From Nocardia iowensis (lineage in GTDB: Bacteria; Actinomycetota; Actinomycetes; Mycobacteriales; Mycobacteriaceae), in NCBI RefSeq assembly GCF_019222765.1, contig NZ_CP078145.1, positions 4,650,001-4,714,000 of the forward strand: a stretch of 64,000 bases of DNA. Reading direction: 5' to 3'. Of the stretch, positions 16,044-24,317 are shown piece by piece (the stretch's first letter is position 1; every line of letters starts with the position of its first letter). The notes beneath the pieces were generated by a model, which saw nothing but the letters and a program-made list of their open reading frames with translations, ran no database searches and was not told the DNA's origin. Made by a program: the position numbers and the translations under genes.

Positions 16044-16754
16044 ATGGTTGGGCTAAGACGGTTCGGGATTCGAATGGCGGTCGGTGTAGCCGCGATGACG
16101 TTCGCCGCCGTCGGGGCGCCGGGAGTCGCGGCCGCCACGCCGATGGCGACGCTCGGAGGTGGTTCGGGAATTCTGCTCGGGCGCGGCGTGTGCACGCTGA
16201 CCACGATCGGGTACGACCGCCAGGACCGGCTGGTCGGGCTGACCGCGGGGCACTGCGCGGAGATCGGGATGTCCGTGCGGGCCGAGGGGATGCCGAACGC
16301 GGGGACCGTCGGCACCGTCGCCGCGGTGGACCATCACGACGATTACGCGGTACTCGAATTCGATCGAGCCAAGGTCATCCCGATCCGCCAGGTAGCCGCC
16401 ACCGTGATCGGCGGTATCGGAACGCCGCCGCAGCAGGGCGATGTGGTGTGCAAGAACGGGCGCACCTCCGGATACAACTGCGGGGTCGTGTGGGATACGC
16501 ATCGGTGGTGGTTCCAGAATCAGTCCTGTTCCCAGCCGGGTGATTCCGGCGGACCGGTCACCATCGGTGATCGGCTGGTCGGCATGAATGTCGGACACAT
16601 CGGCGTGCAGGTGGTCGGCGTCACCGTGTTCGACATGGTGTGCCAGCCCGCGGTGGCGCCGCTGCATGATCCGGCCGTGGCGACCCAGATCGGCATGGTG
16701 CTCGAAGACATCGATCTCGGTGGTGGCATCGGGTCGGGATTCCGGCCGCTCTGA
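16044..16754 (+). CDS. Secreted S1-family serine protease (chymotrypsin fold)
   Basis: The protein has an N-terminal signal peptide (about residues 1-31, positively charged start then AVGVAAMTFAAVGAPGVAAA). The catalytic triad is visible as His in LTAGHCAE, Asp in DDYAVLEF and Ser in QPGDSGGPV. Cysteine pairs (around TAGHC and CKNGRTSGYNC) suggest disulfides. The length of 236 is that of a small actinomycete protease without a long pro-region. It acts outside the cell. The SGNH hydrolase follows closely. Substrate specificity is unknown. Confidence 0.85.
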   Translation: MVGLRRFGIRMAVGVAAMTFAAVGAPGVAAATPMATLGGGSGILLGRGVCTLTTIGYDRQDRLVGLTAGHCAEIGMSVRAEGMPNAGTVGTVAAVDHHDDYAVLEFDRAKVIPIRQVAATVIGGIGTPPQQGDVVCKNGRTSGYNCGVVWDTHRWWFQNQSCSQPGDSGGPVTIGDRLVGMNVGHIGVQVVGVTVFDMVCQPAVAPLHDPAVATQIGMVLEDIDLGGGIGSGFRPL

Positions 16755-16820
16755 GCGCGTGCGAGGATGAAGCGAAAAGCGGCGCGCCCCAGGGGTTCCC
16801 GCCCGACGCAGGAGCCCGAC

Positions 16821-17594
16821 GTGCAGCCCACTCTCGTTCGCCGATTCGTCGCCCTCGGTGACAGTCAGACCGAAGGCATCGGCGATCCCGACGGAAACGG
16901 CGGATACCGCGGCTGGGCCGACCGGTTCGCCGCGCTGCTCGGCGCCGCCAATCCGGGTCTGGAGTACGCCAATCTCGCCGTCCGCGGCCGTCGCGCCGCC
17001 CAGGTGCGGGCCGAACAGCTCGAACCCGCACTTGCCATGGAACCCGATCTGGTCTCCGTGCTGGCGGGCATGAACGACATCATCCGGCCGAGCTTCGACC
17101 GGGCTGCGCTGCTCGCCGACGTCGAGGCGATGTTCGCCACCCTCACCGCGAGCGGCGCGGACGTGGTGACATTCACGTTCCCCGACATCGGCGCTGTCGC
17201 CCCGTTCGCCCGCCCATTCTCCGCGCGTGTGCGCACCCTGAACGCCGACCTGCGGGAGCTGGCCGCACGGCACGGCGTCACCCTCCTCGACTTCGAACCG
17301 GTCGCCGCCGCGACCCACCCTGCGGCGTGGGACGAGGATCGACTGCACCTCAGTCCGATCGGTCACGACATCGTCGCCCGCGCCCTCGCCGCCGCGCTCG
17401 CCGTTCCCGGATCCGACGACACCTGGCGTGAACCGTTGCCGCCAGTCGACCGATCCTTCGCGGGGACGCTTGCGACAGAGTTCCGATGGGCCACCCGCTA
17501 CCTGGCGCCGTGGATCGGTCGCCGCCTGCGCGGAGCGTCGTCGGGCACCGGCCACGAACCCAAACGCCCGGTTCTGCTGCCTGTGGTGGCGTGA
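16821..17594 (+). CDS. SGNH/GDSL-family hydrolase
   Basis: This is an esterase/lipase-like enzyme of the SGNH fold. The blocks are visible: FVALGDSQTEG with the nucleophile Ser near the N terminus, Gly in LAVRGRRA, Asn in AGMNDII and the Asp/His pair in DEDRLHLSPIGH. There is no signal peptide. I chose GTG 16821, which has AGGAG 6 nt upstream (16810-16814), over the ATG at 16767, which lacks a ribosome site. The C-terminal tail after about residue 205 is proline- and arginine-rich and not part of the fold. Confidence 0.85.
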   Translation: MQPTLVRRFVALGDSQTEGIGDPDGNGGYRGWADRFAALLGAANPGLEYANLAVRGRRAAQVRAEQLEPALAMEPDLVSVLAGMNDIIRPSFDRAALLADVEAMFATLTASGADVVTFTFPDIGAVAPFARPFSARVRTLNADLRELAARHGVTLLDFEPVAAATHPAAWDEDRLHLSPIGHDIVARALAAALAVPGSDDTWREPLPPVDRSFAGTLATEFRWATRYLAPWIGRRLRGASSGTGHEPKRPVLLPVVA

Positions 17595-17755
17595 GCGAGG
17601 TCTACGTCAACGGCGCGTTCTGCCCCGCGCTGGCGGCCGAGGACGCGCCGGGCCACAGCGATCCTTGCCGACTCGAATCCGGACGGCGTGCTGGCGCGGG
17701 CAGCGTGACGTGGACGGTCGGCCAAACCGGTGCATTTCGGCACTACGACCGGAAG

Positions 17756-17761
17756 TAGTAT
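17756..17761 (+). promoter_or_regulatory. TAGTAT -10 box for a leaderless start
   Basis: TAGTAT ends 6 nt before GTG 17768, so transcription would begin at or next to the start codon of the copper-associated membrane protein. Confidence 0.5.
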
Positions 17762-17767
17762 GGGTCG

Positions 17768-18295
17768 GTGCGGACATCGGCGGAGGCAGCGGCGCGACTG
17801 CGCGGGGCGTTCGTCGGGTCCGCGTCGGGGGCGGTGAGCATTGCGGCGCATGCGCTCGGTGGTGGGGTGGTCTCCCCCGGACAGTCTTCGATCGCCCTGC
17901 TGGTAGCCGCCTGCGCGGTTGTCGGCGTGGTGGTCGGGGTCCGGCGGACCCGGCATGGGGTTGCCGAAGTGATGGTGATGCTTGCGATCGGGCAGGCGGT
18001 CGGCCACTCGGCGCTGACGATGTCGCCCGGTCACCAGCACAGCAGCGGCATGACCGCGGCCATGGCTGTCGCGCATCTCGCTGCTATTCCGGTGGGAGCC
18101 TTGCTCATCCGAGGCGCCGAAATCGCCGTCACGCGCGCGGTATCCGCGGCGAACGGCACTGTGCGGGTGCTCAGCTCCCGTCCCGCCGCGCCTGCCACTA
18201 TCGCTTACGCCGTCTTCGTCGGCCCGCTGAGTGCGCCGCGCCGACTGCTGTTCAGTTCCGGATTCGGACTGCGCGGGCCACCGGCGCTTCGCTGA
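17768..18295 (+). CDS. Small membrane protein of a copper-handling gene set
   Basis: The protein has 175 residues with about four membrane helices (ALLVAACAVVGVVVGV, then VMVMLAIGQAVGHSALT and AVAHLAAIPVGALLI are clear). A His/Met-containing loop, MSPGHQHSSGM, lies between the middle helices and could bind copper. I recognise no named family, but this gene type next to a PCu(A)C chaperone and a DyP peroxidase is a recurring actinobacterial arrangement, from memory. A role in copper movement across the membrane is inferred from the loop and the neighbours. Confidence 0.6.
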   Translation: MRTSAEAAARLRGAFVGSASGAVSIAAHALGGGVVSPGQSSIALLVAACAVVGVVVGVRRTRHGVAEVMVMLAIGQAVGHSALTMSPGHQHSSGMTAAMAVAHLAAIPVGALLIRGAEIAVTRAVSAANGTVRVLSSRPAAPATIAYAVFVGPLSAPRRLLFSSGFGLRGPPALR

Positions 18296-18723
18296 ACCTG
18301 CTTCACTGCCGCGAGTAGTGGACCAATCGCGCTGCTGCACAACGCTTCCGCCGTGCGGGCGCGTTACACCTGTAAGCGAACACTCGGCGCTGTTCCGCAT
18401 GATCAGCGCGACCATTTGCTGGTCGAGCCGCACCAAGGGTTCGACGCGGCCACGGGATTCGTCGCACGTATTGCGCAAAGCCGCTTGGACTTCAGCTGTC
18501 AGTGGGCTCGGTGCGTCAGTGCTGACCAGGTGAGCTACAGGTACTTGAGCCACATGCAGCACGCCAGCACGACCATGATCCGCTTCCCGGTTCGGCCGTA
18601 AAGGGCCGCTCCGCAACGCATTGCGTGTTGTGCGCCTGCCAGGTCCGCAAGCCTCGCGCGAACAGCCGGTGTCGGTTCATCGACTCGCGACCCACAACAA
18701 CCCCCACACGATCGGAGATTTCC
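18296..18723. other. Gene-less region inside the copper gene set
   Basis: About 430 bp with no supported gene. It contains a short element (18328-18414) similar to one at 24231-24282 (shared GCACAAC-GCTTCCG and GATCAGCGCGACC). No terminator or promoter is certain. Confidence 0.5.
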
Positions 18724-19290
18724 ATGCGCACCCCCACCAGTGATACAACACCCAGCTCTCGCCCATCGACACGTGTATTGCGCGGCGCCGCCGCAGCTTT
18801 GGCCCTCCCGCTGCTGCTTGTCGCCTGTTCGTCCACCGAAAAGGCGGACACCCGCGCCGCCGATTCGGTGACCATCCAAGACCAGTGGGTGAAGGCGGCG
18901 GACGGTGGGATGTCCGCGGCGTTCGGTGAGCTGAGCAACGCGAGCGACAAGGCGCGGACGGTGGTGTCGGCGTCGAGTCCGGTGTCGAGCCGGGTCGAGC
19001 TGCACGAGGTGGTCGCGGATGCCAGCGGGACAAAGACGATGCGCCCGAAGGCGGGCGGCTTCGTGATTCCGGCGCACGGGAAAATCGAGCTGCGCCCTGG
19101 TGGCGATCACATGATGTTCATGGGACTCAACGGTCCGTTGCGCACCGGCACCGAAACACCGGTCACCCTCACCTTCGATGACGGGTCGAGCACCGAGTTC
19201 ACCGCGCAGGTGCGTGACTTCTCCGGTAACCAGGAGAACTACGCGCCCGATCACGCGAGCGGTGCGCAGGCACCGGCGCACGGTGGCTGA
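18724..19290 (+). CDS. PCu(A)C-family copper chaperone lipoprotein
   Basis: This is a periplasm-like (cell-surface) copper(I) carrier anchored as a lipoprotein. The signal peptide ends in lipobox LLLVAC (Cys at about residue 35). The copper-site pattern of the family, H-x10/11-M-x21/22-HxM, is visible as His in ELHEVV, Met in TKTMRP and GGDHMMFM. The length of 188 is typical. ATG 18724 has GGAG about 7 nt upstream. The downstream DyP gene overlaps it by 8 nt, so both are co-translated; such chaperones commonly deliver copper to oxidases. Confidence 0.85.
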   Translation: MRTPTSDTTPSSRPSTRVLRGAAAALALPLLLVACSSTEKADTRAADSVTIQDQWVKAADGGMSAAFGELSNASDKARTVVSASSPVSSRVELHEVVADASGTKTMRPKAGGFVIPAHGKIELRPGGDHMMFMGLNGPLRTGTETPVTLTFDDGSSTEFTAQVRDFSGNQENYAPDHASGAQAPAHGG

Positions 19291-20488
19291 GCAGACCAGC
19301 TCCCGCCCGGGACGCCTCAACCGACGACGCCTGCTCGGTGGCGGTGCCGCCGTGGCGGGCGCCGCGGGCATCGGGTGGGGCGCGGTCGCGCTGACCGGCC
19401 GCGACGAAACACCGCAGGCTGCGACCACCGAACCGTTCTACGGACCGCATCAGGCCGGGATCGCCACGGCTCCGCAATCGCAGGCGGCGTTCGTCGCCTT
19501 CGATCTGAGACCGGGCGTCACCAGGGACGACATCGTCGGCATCCTGAAGATCTGGACCGGCGACGCCGCCCGGCTCACCCAGGGCCGCCCCGCCTTGGCC
19601 GACACGGAACCGGAACTGGCACAACGACCAGCCAGGCTCACGGTGACGGTCGGCTTCGGCCCGGCCGTGTTCACGGCTGCGCACCTGGCGCACAAGCGCC
19701 CGTCCTGGCTTCGCCCGCTGCCGCCGTTCGATATCGACCGGCTCGAATCGGCCTGGAGCGACGGCGATCTGCTCGTGCAGGTCTGCGCCGACGCGGCGAC
19801 CACGGTGTCGCATGCGGTGCGCGTGCTGTGCCGGAGCGTGTCGTCGCTGGTTACCGTGCGCTGGGTGCAGCGCGGATTCCGCGATGCCGCGCCTGGTCGG
19901 ACGCCGCGCAATCTGATGGGTCAGGTGGACGGCACGGTGAACATCGCACCGGGCACTCCCGATTTCGATCGGCTGGTGTGGGACGACGGCGCGGCCCAGC
20001 CGTGGCTCGCCGGCGGCACCTCGTTCGTGCTGCGCCGGATCGCGATGACGCTGGACACCTGGGACGAAATCGACCAGGAGGGAAGGGAACTCACTGTCGG
20101 CCGCACCATCGCCAACGGTGCGCCGCTGACCGGCACCGCGGAATTCGACGAACCGGATTTCGCAGCGGTCGACGCGAACGGTATCCCGATCATCCCGCCG
20201 TCCTCGCACATCGCCCGCGCGCACCACACGCACGACGGTGAACGGTTCCTGCGCCGCGGCTACAACTACGACGATGCCCCAGCGCCGGGCGCGATCTCGA
20301 ATTCGGGTCTGCTCTTCGCCGCCTATCAGCGCGACGTGGATACGCAGTTCTTGCCGGTCCAGCAACGGCTCGCGGAGTTCGACGCGCTCAATGTGTGGAC
20401 GACGCCGGTCGGCTCGGCGGTGTTCGTCATCCCATCGGGGGTGCCGTCACCGGGTGGCTATGTGGGACAAACGTTGTTCGAATCATGA
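19283..20488 (+). CDS. Dyp-type heme peroxidase, Tat-exported
   Basis: This is a dye-decolorizing peroxidase that uses heme and H2O2. The N terminus has a twin-arginine signal (LNRRRLLGGG then a hydrophobic stretch), so it is exported folded. The catalytic GxxDG motif is GQVDGT (about residue 212). The heme-proximal His lies in the region HHTHDGERF, followed by RRGYNYDD, typical of EfeB-like members. The start GTG 19283 overlaps the end of the PCu(A)C gene. The neighbours suggest a role in copper or oxidative stress at the cell surface. A perfect terminator hairpin follows. Confidence 0.88.
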   Translation: MAEQTSSRPGRLNRRRLLGGGAAVAGAAGIGWGAVALTGRDETPQAATTEPFYGPHQAGIATAPQSQAAFVAFDLRPGVTRDDIVGILKIWTGDAARLTQGRPALADTEPELAQRPARLTVTVGFGPAVFTAAHLAHKRPSWLRPLPPFDIDRLESAWSDGDLLVQVCADAATTVSHAVRVLCRSVSSLVTVRWVQRGFRDAAPGRTPRNLMGQVDGTVNIAPGTPDFDRLVWDDGAAQPWLAGGTSFVLRRIAMTLDTWDEIDQEGRELTVGRTIANGAPLTGTAEFDEPDFAAVDANGIPIIPPSSHIARAHHTHDGERFLRRGYNYDDAPAPGAISNSGLLFAAYQRDVDTQFLPVQQRLAEFDALNVWTTPVGSAVFVIPSGVPSPGGYVGQTLFES

Positions 20489-20496
20489 TGGCGGAG

Positions 20497-20525
20497 CCGA
20501 TGCCGACACGGTGTGTCGGCATCGG
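20497..20525. terminator. Hairpin terminator between convergent genes
   Basis: A perfect 13-bp stem CCGATGCCGACAC / GTGTCGGCATCGG with a 3-nt loop GGT, 8 nt after the DyP stop and before the 3' end of the HdeD gene. No T-run, as is common in actinomycetes. Confidence 0.8.
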
Positions 20526-20576
20526 ATCGGCCGCCGCGCCGAATCGACGCGGCGGCCGCAGACCGAAGCGAATCCG

Positions 20577-21161
20577 TCAGACGACGGTCTCGTGCAGCGC
20601 CCTGACATCCTTGCGAACTCCGAACGCCACGATGACCTCCATGATGCCGAGCACGATCAACCACACCCCGACGACCACGGCCAACGTGGCCACCGACTCC
20701 AACGGCCAGGCGATCAATACGACGCCCGCGATCACCGTGATCACCCCGAAGAAGATGTTCCAGCCCCGGCCGGGCATCGTCGGCTCGGACAGCGACATCA
20801 TCACCACCGAAATACCACGGAACAACCAGCCGATGCCGATCCAAATCGCCAGCAGCAGAATCGAAGTCAGCTCATCACGGAAGCAGAAGATGCCGATGGC
20901 GATGGACAGCACGCCGCTGATGAAGGCAAGCACCCGGACCCCGGTGCTGCTCGGGAAGCCGAAGGCCGCCATCAGCTGGAGGAATCCGCTGACCACCAGA
21001 TAGATACCGAACAGAACACCCGCGGCCAGCAACGTCGGCCCCGGCCAGACCAGAATGATCACACCCAGTACCACCGACAGCAGGCCGGTGACCAGAACGG
21101 TTTGCCACGCACTGCGGGCAAGCGACTGCAGAGGACCCTCGAGCACACTGTTTGTCGTCAT
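20577..21161 (-). CDS. HdeD family (DUF308) membrane protein
   Basis: This is a six-helix integral membrane protein of the HdeD/DUF308 group. The three helix pairs are visible, each with a small-residue-rich motif (GVIILVWPGPTLLAAGVLFG; ISGVLSIAIGIFCF; VVLIAWPLESVATLAVVVG). In E. coli HdeD is linked to acid resistance; in actinomycetes the role is unknown. The length of 194 residues is standard. A TAGCAT -10 box lies 6 nt before the ATG. Confidence 0.85.
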   Translation of the reverse strand: MTTNSVLEGPLQSLARSAWQTVLVTGLLSVVLGVIILVWPGPTLLAAGVLFGIYLVVSGFLQLMAAFGFPSSTGVRVLAFISGVLSIAIGIFCFRDELTSILLLAIWIGIGWLFRGISVVMMSLSEPTMPGRGWNIFFGVITVIAGVVLIAWPLESVATLAVVVGVWLIVLGIMEVIVAFGVRKDVRALHETVV

Positions 21162-21243
21162 AGCTGGATGCTATGCCCTGTCAGTGGGTTTCCTGGGAAT
21201 TTGCTCGCGCGACCCGCAAGTGCAGGGGGCCGTGACGTGCCCG

Positions 21244-21693
21244 TCAGGCAGACGGGTCCGCGGCCGACGCACCCGAGCCCGCGGTCGCCGGGGCGACGAT
21301 ATTGACCATCCAGGAGATGCCGAACCGGTCCTGGCACATGCCGAACTCGTCACCCCACATCTGCTTCTCCAGCGGCACCGAGACGGTGCCCGCGGCCGAC
21401 AACCGGTCCCAGTACCCCCGCAACTCCGCGGCGTCCGCACCGCTGAGACTGATCGAAATGCTGCTTCCCGGTTTGTATTCCATGCCGGGCGGGGTGTCCG
21501 CGGCCATCAGGGTGAAGCCGCTCGGCGTCTCCAGGATGCCGTGCATGACCAGGTCAGCGCCGGGTGCGTCCTGGTCGCTGAATTCGCCGAAGGTGCTGAT
21601 GGTCAGGGTGCCGCCGAACACGTCGCGGTAGAACTCCAAGGCTGCGCGGGCCGTGTCGCCGAAACTGAGGTACGGGTTGAGCCGGGAGGTCAT
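21244..21693 (-). CDS. VOC-superfamily (PhnB/glyoxalase-like) protein
   Basis: This 149-residue protein has the paired beta-alpha-beta-beta-beta modules of the vicinal oxygen chelate fold. It starts with the family sequence NPYLSFGDTARAALEFY followed by FGGTL, and has WGDEFGMCQDRFGISWMVN near the C terminus. PhnB/YjdN-like members of unknown function look the same. ATG 21693 was chosen; a TAACCT -10 box lies 7 nt upstream, which suggests a leaderless mRNA. The tail after WMVNI is Ala/Ser-rich. Confidence 0.8.
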   Translation of the reverse strand: MTSRLNPYLSFGDTARAALEFYRDVFGGTLTISTFGEFSDQDAPGADLVMHGILETPSGFTLMAADTPPGMEYKPGSSISISLSGADAAELRGYWDRLSAAGTVSVPLEKQMWGDEFGMCQDRFGISWMVNIVAPATAGSGASAADPSA

Positions 21694-21863
21694 GCACACG
21701 AGGTTAGTGCTCCTGCGGAAAAGGTGCGATCGATAACGCCTGAGTCGGGGTTTATCGCCGGTGGGCGTCGGGTAGTCATCCGTAAGTGACTCTCGTCGTG
21801 TACGCCTATGGGGTGGAGCGGGTGGGTCGGGTTTCGTGAGTCTCGGGTGGCTAGGAGAAGTGG

Positions 21864-22850
21864 GTGGCGGTTGTACTCGTGCTGCAGGCACGTGGGCTCG
21901 GTGATCTACTCACCGCGGTCCCGGCTTTACGTGCGCTGCGCCGGGCCAAGCCACACGACCGGATCGTGCTGGCCGCACCGCACCGCCTCAAACCGATCGT
22001 CGACCTGACCGCCTCGGTCGACGCGATCATGCCGACCGCCGAGCTCGGCGGACTCCGCTGGGACGCGCCCCCACCACAACTCGCCATCAACCTGCACGGC
22101 CCGAGCACCGAAAGCATTGTGGAGCTGGAGAAGACCGACGCGGGACGCATCCTCAGCTACCGCAATCCGGCGTTCCCCGAGCTGTCCGGCCCGGAGTGGC
22201 AGACCGACATGCACGACGTGGACCGCTGGTGCCACCTGCTCGAATCCGACGGCATCGTCGCGGACCGGCGCAATCTCGGTCTGGTGCCGCCGGTGTCGAC
22301 GACGAGCCATCGGGGATGTGTCGTCGTCCACGTCGGCGCGGGCGCACCGGCGCGGCGGTGGCCGCCGGACCGGTTCGCGGCGGTGGTCCGACATCTGCTG
22401 GTGCTCGGCCGCGAGGTGGTGCTCACCGGGGACGCGCACGAGCGGGACATCGCGCTGAACATCGCCGCGCGAGCCGGCCTGCCGACCGGACAAGTCCTCG
22501 CCGGGGAACAAAACCTCATCGAACTGGCCGCCACCATCGCCGAGGCCGGACTGGTGATCTGCGGCGACACCGGGGTCGCCCACCTGGCCACCGCCTTCGG
22601 CACGCGCACCGTGCTGCTCTTCGGTCCCACACCACCGCGCTGGGGTGGGCCACCCCCGCACCTGCTGAACCGGCACGCAGTGCTGTGGGCCGGGCAGCTC
22701 GGCGACCCGAACGCCGATACCCCAGATGCCGGGCTGCTGCGGATCGGTGTCACCGACGTGATCAATGCCGTCGACAAGCAGCTCAACAAGGGCAGTGCGC
22801 CGGGCAACGGTGTTCAACCGCGTCGGGCGACTTATCGACGCGTCGGTTGA
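21864..22850 (+). CDS. Glycosyltransferase family 9 (heptosyltransferase-like)
   Basis: This is a GT-B fold enzyme related to heptosyltransferases. The acceptor-side motif is QARGLGDLLTAVPALRALR (residues 8-26), and the donor side carries VVHVGAGAPARRWPPDRFA and CGDTGVAHLATAFG. In actinomycetes, which lack LPS, GT9 proteins modify other glycans or are of unknown use. The start GTG has AGGAG 6 nt upstream (21853-21857). Beyond about residue 305 the tail is not conserved. Confidence 0.85.
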   Translation: MAVVLVLQARGLGDLLTAVPALRALRRAKPHDRIVLAAPHRLKPIVDLTASVDAIMPTAELGGLRWDAPPPQLAINLHGPSTESIVELEKTDAGRILSYRNPAFPELSGPEWQTDMHDVDRWCHLLESDGIVADRRNLGLVPPVSTTSHRGCVVVHVGAGAPARRWPPDRFAAVVRHLLVLGREVVLTGDAHERDIALNIAARAGLPTGQVLAGEQNLIELAATIAEAGLVICGDTGVAHLATAFGTRTVLLFGPTPPRWGGPPPHLLNRHAVLWAGQLGDPNADTPDAGLLRIGVTDVINAVDKQLNKGSAPGNGVQPRRATYRRVG

Positions 22851-22881
22851 CGGCGACGAAGGGCCATTGACTGCTGCGCGA

Positions 22882-23205
22882 TTACGCGGTCCCCTCGGCA
22901 CGGGCGGTTTGGAGTGCGGCCGAGTAGGCAGCCAGCGCGCTCGGCCAGAACTGGTCGAGATAGTCACGGGCGTCGCCGAGGCCGCGGGGGTCGAGGGAGT
23001 ACAGGCGGCGATTGCCTTCCGGGCGCATCATCACCAGACGGGCCGCCCGGAGAACCCGTAAATGCTGGGAGACCGCGGAGCTGGTCACGCCGGTGATCTC
23101 CGCGAGTTCGCCGACCGCGCGCGGGGCCTGCGGGAGTGCCTCGAAAATGGCGCGGCGGGTCGGGTCGGACAGCGCCATGAGGGCGCGAACTCCATTAGTC
23201 GCCAC
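22882..23205 (-). CDS. ArsR-family winged-helix repressor
   Basis: This 107-residue regulator has the standard ArsR core: LSDPTRRAIFEAL (helix 1-2), the recognition helix VTSSAVSQHLRVLRAA and the wing RPEGNRRLYSLDP. No metal-binding cysteines are present, so it belongs with the non-metal (SdpR-like) members. The GTG start was taken because it gives the usual length. A perfect palindrome GACCAATTGGTC lies 22 bp upstream and is a likely autoregulatory site. Confidence 0.88.
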   Translation of the reverse strand: MATNGVRALMALSDPTRRAIFEALPQAPRAVGELAEITGVTSSAVSQHLRVLRAARLVMMRPEGNRRLYSLDPRGLGDARDYLDQFWPSALAAYSAALQTARAEGTA

Positions 23206-23227
23206 TCAAATAGTGTGATCAACGAGC

Positions 23228-23239
23228 GACCAATTGGTC
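23228..23239. promoter_or_regulatory. Palindromic operator GACCAATTGGTC
   Basis: A perfect 12-bp palindrome between the ArsR gene and the LytM peptidase, 22 bp upstream of the ArsR start; likely the ArsR operator. Confidence 0.5.
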
Positions 23240-23388
23240 AACTCGACGCAATACGGAATTTCCCCAGGTGAACGGCCGAGGCGCGCCATACCGTTACCTA
23301 CTTGTGACATCCCAACTGGGCTTTCACCCCGCTGTGACGGTAGCCACACGATTGCCGAACCTGCATGGACCTCCCGTACGTTCGTCCC

Positions 23389-24096
23389 ATGCCCGTGACC
23401 GTTCCGTTATCTTCTCGTCGGGGCGCGACCCGGACCCGTCGCCACCGTGCCGCCACCCGCGCGGTGGCCGTGTCCGCGGTCGTCAGCGCCTCGCTCGGCG
23501 TCCTCGCCGCCGCCGATCAGCAATCGACCGACCCCACCGGCCACCTGACCGCCGGAAAGCCCGCCTCCGCCGACACCGATGTGGCCACTCAGGCCAAGTT
23601 CACCGCGTTCACCCCGCGCGAAGCGCAGATGCCGCAGATCGTGCCGGACAACGTCGTGTGGGAACAGCACCGCATCGCGGTGGAGGCCGCCCGACCCAAG
23701 ACCGTCCGCCCCATCGGGGGAATCCTGACCTCGACCTTCGGCATGCGCTGGGGCTCGCTGCACGCGGGCCTCGACCTGGCCGACGCGATCGGCACCCCGA
23801 TCGCCGCAGTCACCGACGGCGTCGTGATCGAGGCCGGACCGGCCAGCGGCTTCGGCATGTGGGTGCGGGTGCAGCAGGACGACGGCACCATCGGCATCTA
23901 CGGCCACGTCAACGACATCCTGGCCACTGTCGGCCAGCAGGTCCGCGCGGGCGACATCATCGCCACCGTCGGCAACCGCGGTTTCTCCACCGGCCCGCAC
24001 CTGCACTACGAGGTCCACCTGCCCAGCGGCGAGCCCATCGACCCGCTCCCCTGGCTGGCCAGCCGCGGTATCGACGTCCTGCGTAACCCGTCCTAG
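23389..24096 (+). CDS. M23-family (LytM) peptidase, exported
   Basis: This is a cell-wall metallopeptidase or wall-binding LytM protein. The N terminus is Arg-rich, then a hydrophobic stretch (AVAVSAVVSASLGVLAA) acts as signal or anchor. The LytM domain covers about residues 115-225, with zinc-site motifs HAGLDLA (His and Asp), YGHVND and GPHLHYEVH (HxH), so the site is complete. It is expected outside the membrane, cutting peptidoglycan cross-links. ATG 23389 was chosen over 23365 because it gives a normal signal peptide. Confidence 0.85.
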   Translation: MPVTVPLSSRRGATRTRRHRAATRAVAVSAVVSASLGVLAAADQQSTDPTGHLTAGKPASADTDVATQAKFTAFTPREAQMPQIVPDNVVWEQHRIAVEAARPKTVRPIGGILTSTFGMRWGSLHAGLDLADAIGTPIAAVTDGVVIEAGPASGFGMWVRVQQDDGTIGIYGHVNDILATVGQQVRAGDIIATVGNRGFSTGPHLHYEVHLPSGEPIDPLPWLASRGIDVLRNPS

Positions 24097-24106
24097 TCCA
24101 GCACCT

Positions 24107-24132
24107 TTCGTGAGTCGATGAGGGCTCACGAA
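24107..24132. terminator. Short hairpin after the LytM gene
   Basis: TTCGTGAG and CTCACGAA form a perfect 8-bp stem with a 10-nt loop, starting 11 nt after the stop codon. Confidence 0.5.
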
Positions 24133-24145
24133 CGGAGAATGCGAG

Positions 24146-24193
24146 CGCCCCGGCCGCGACCGTGTCAATGGAGACACGTTCGCGGCCGGGGCG
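24146..24193. terminator. Strong hairpin terminator between convergent genes
   Basis: A 21-bp GC-rich stem with one mismatch (24146-24166 with 24173-24193) and the 6-nt loop AATGGA lies between the LytM peptidase and the molybdopterin oxidoreductase. It can work in both directions. Confidence 0.85.
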
Positions 24194-24317
24194 TTCGCGC
24201 GTTACCCGGGGTCCGCCCGCCGACTGCATAACGCTGCCGCACAACAGCTTCCGGACGCATACACGCGCGATCAGCGCGACCTCTTCGGCGCCTGTGTCAC
24301 TTCCGTGTTCACCCCTT

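Noticed and set aside
17591..17758. A 55-codon frame after the SGNH hydrolase
   Set aside because: No homology-like pattern and it would overlap the promoter of the next gene.
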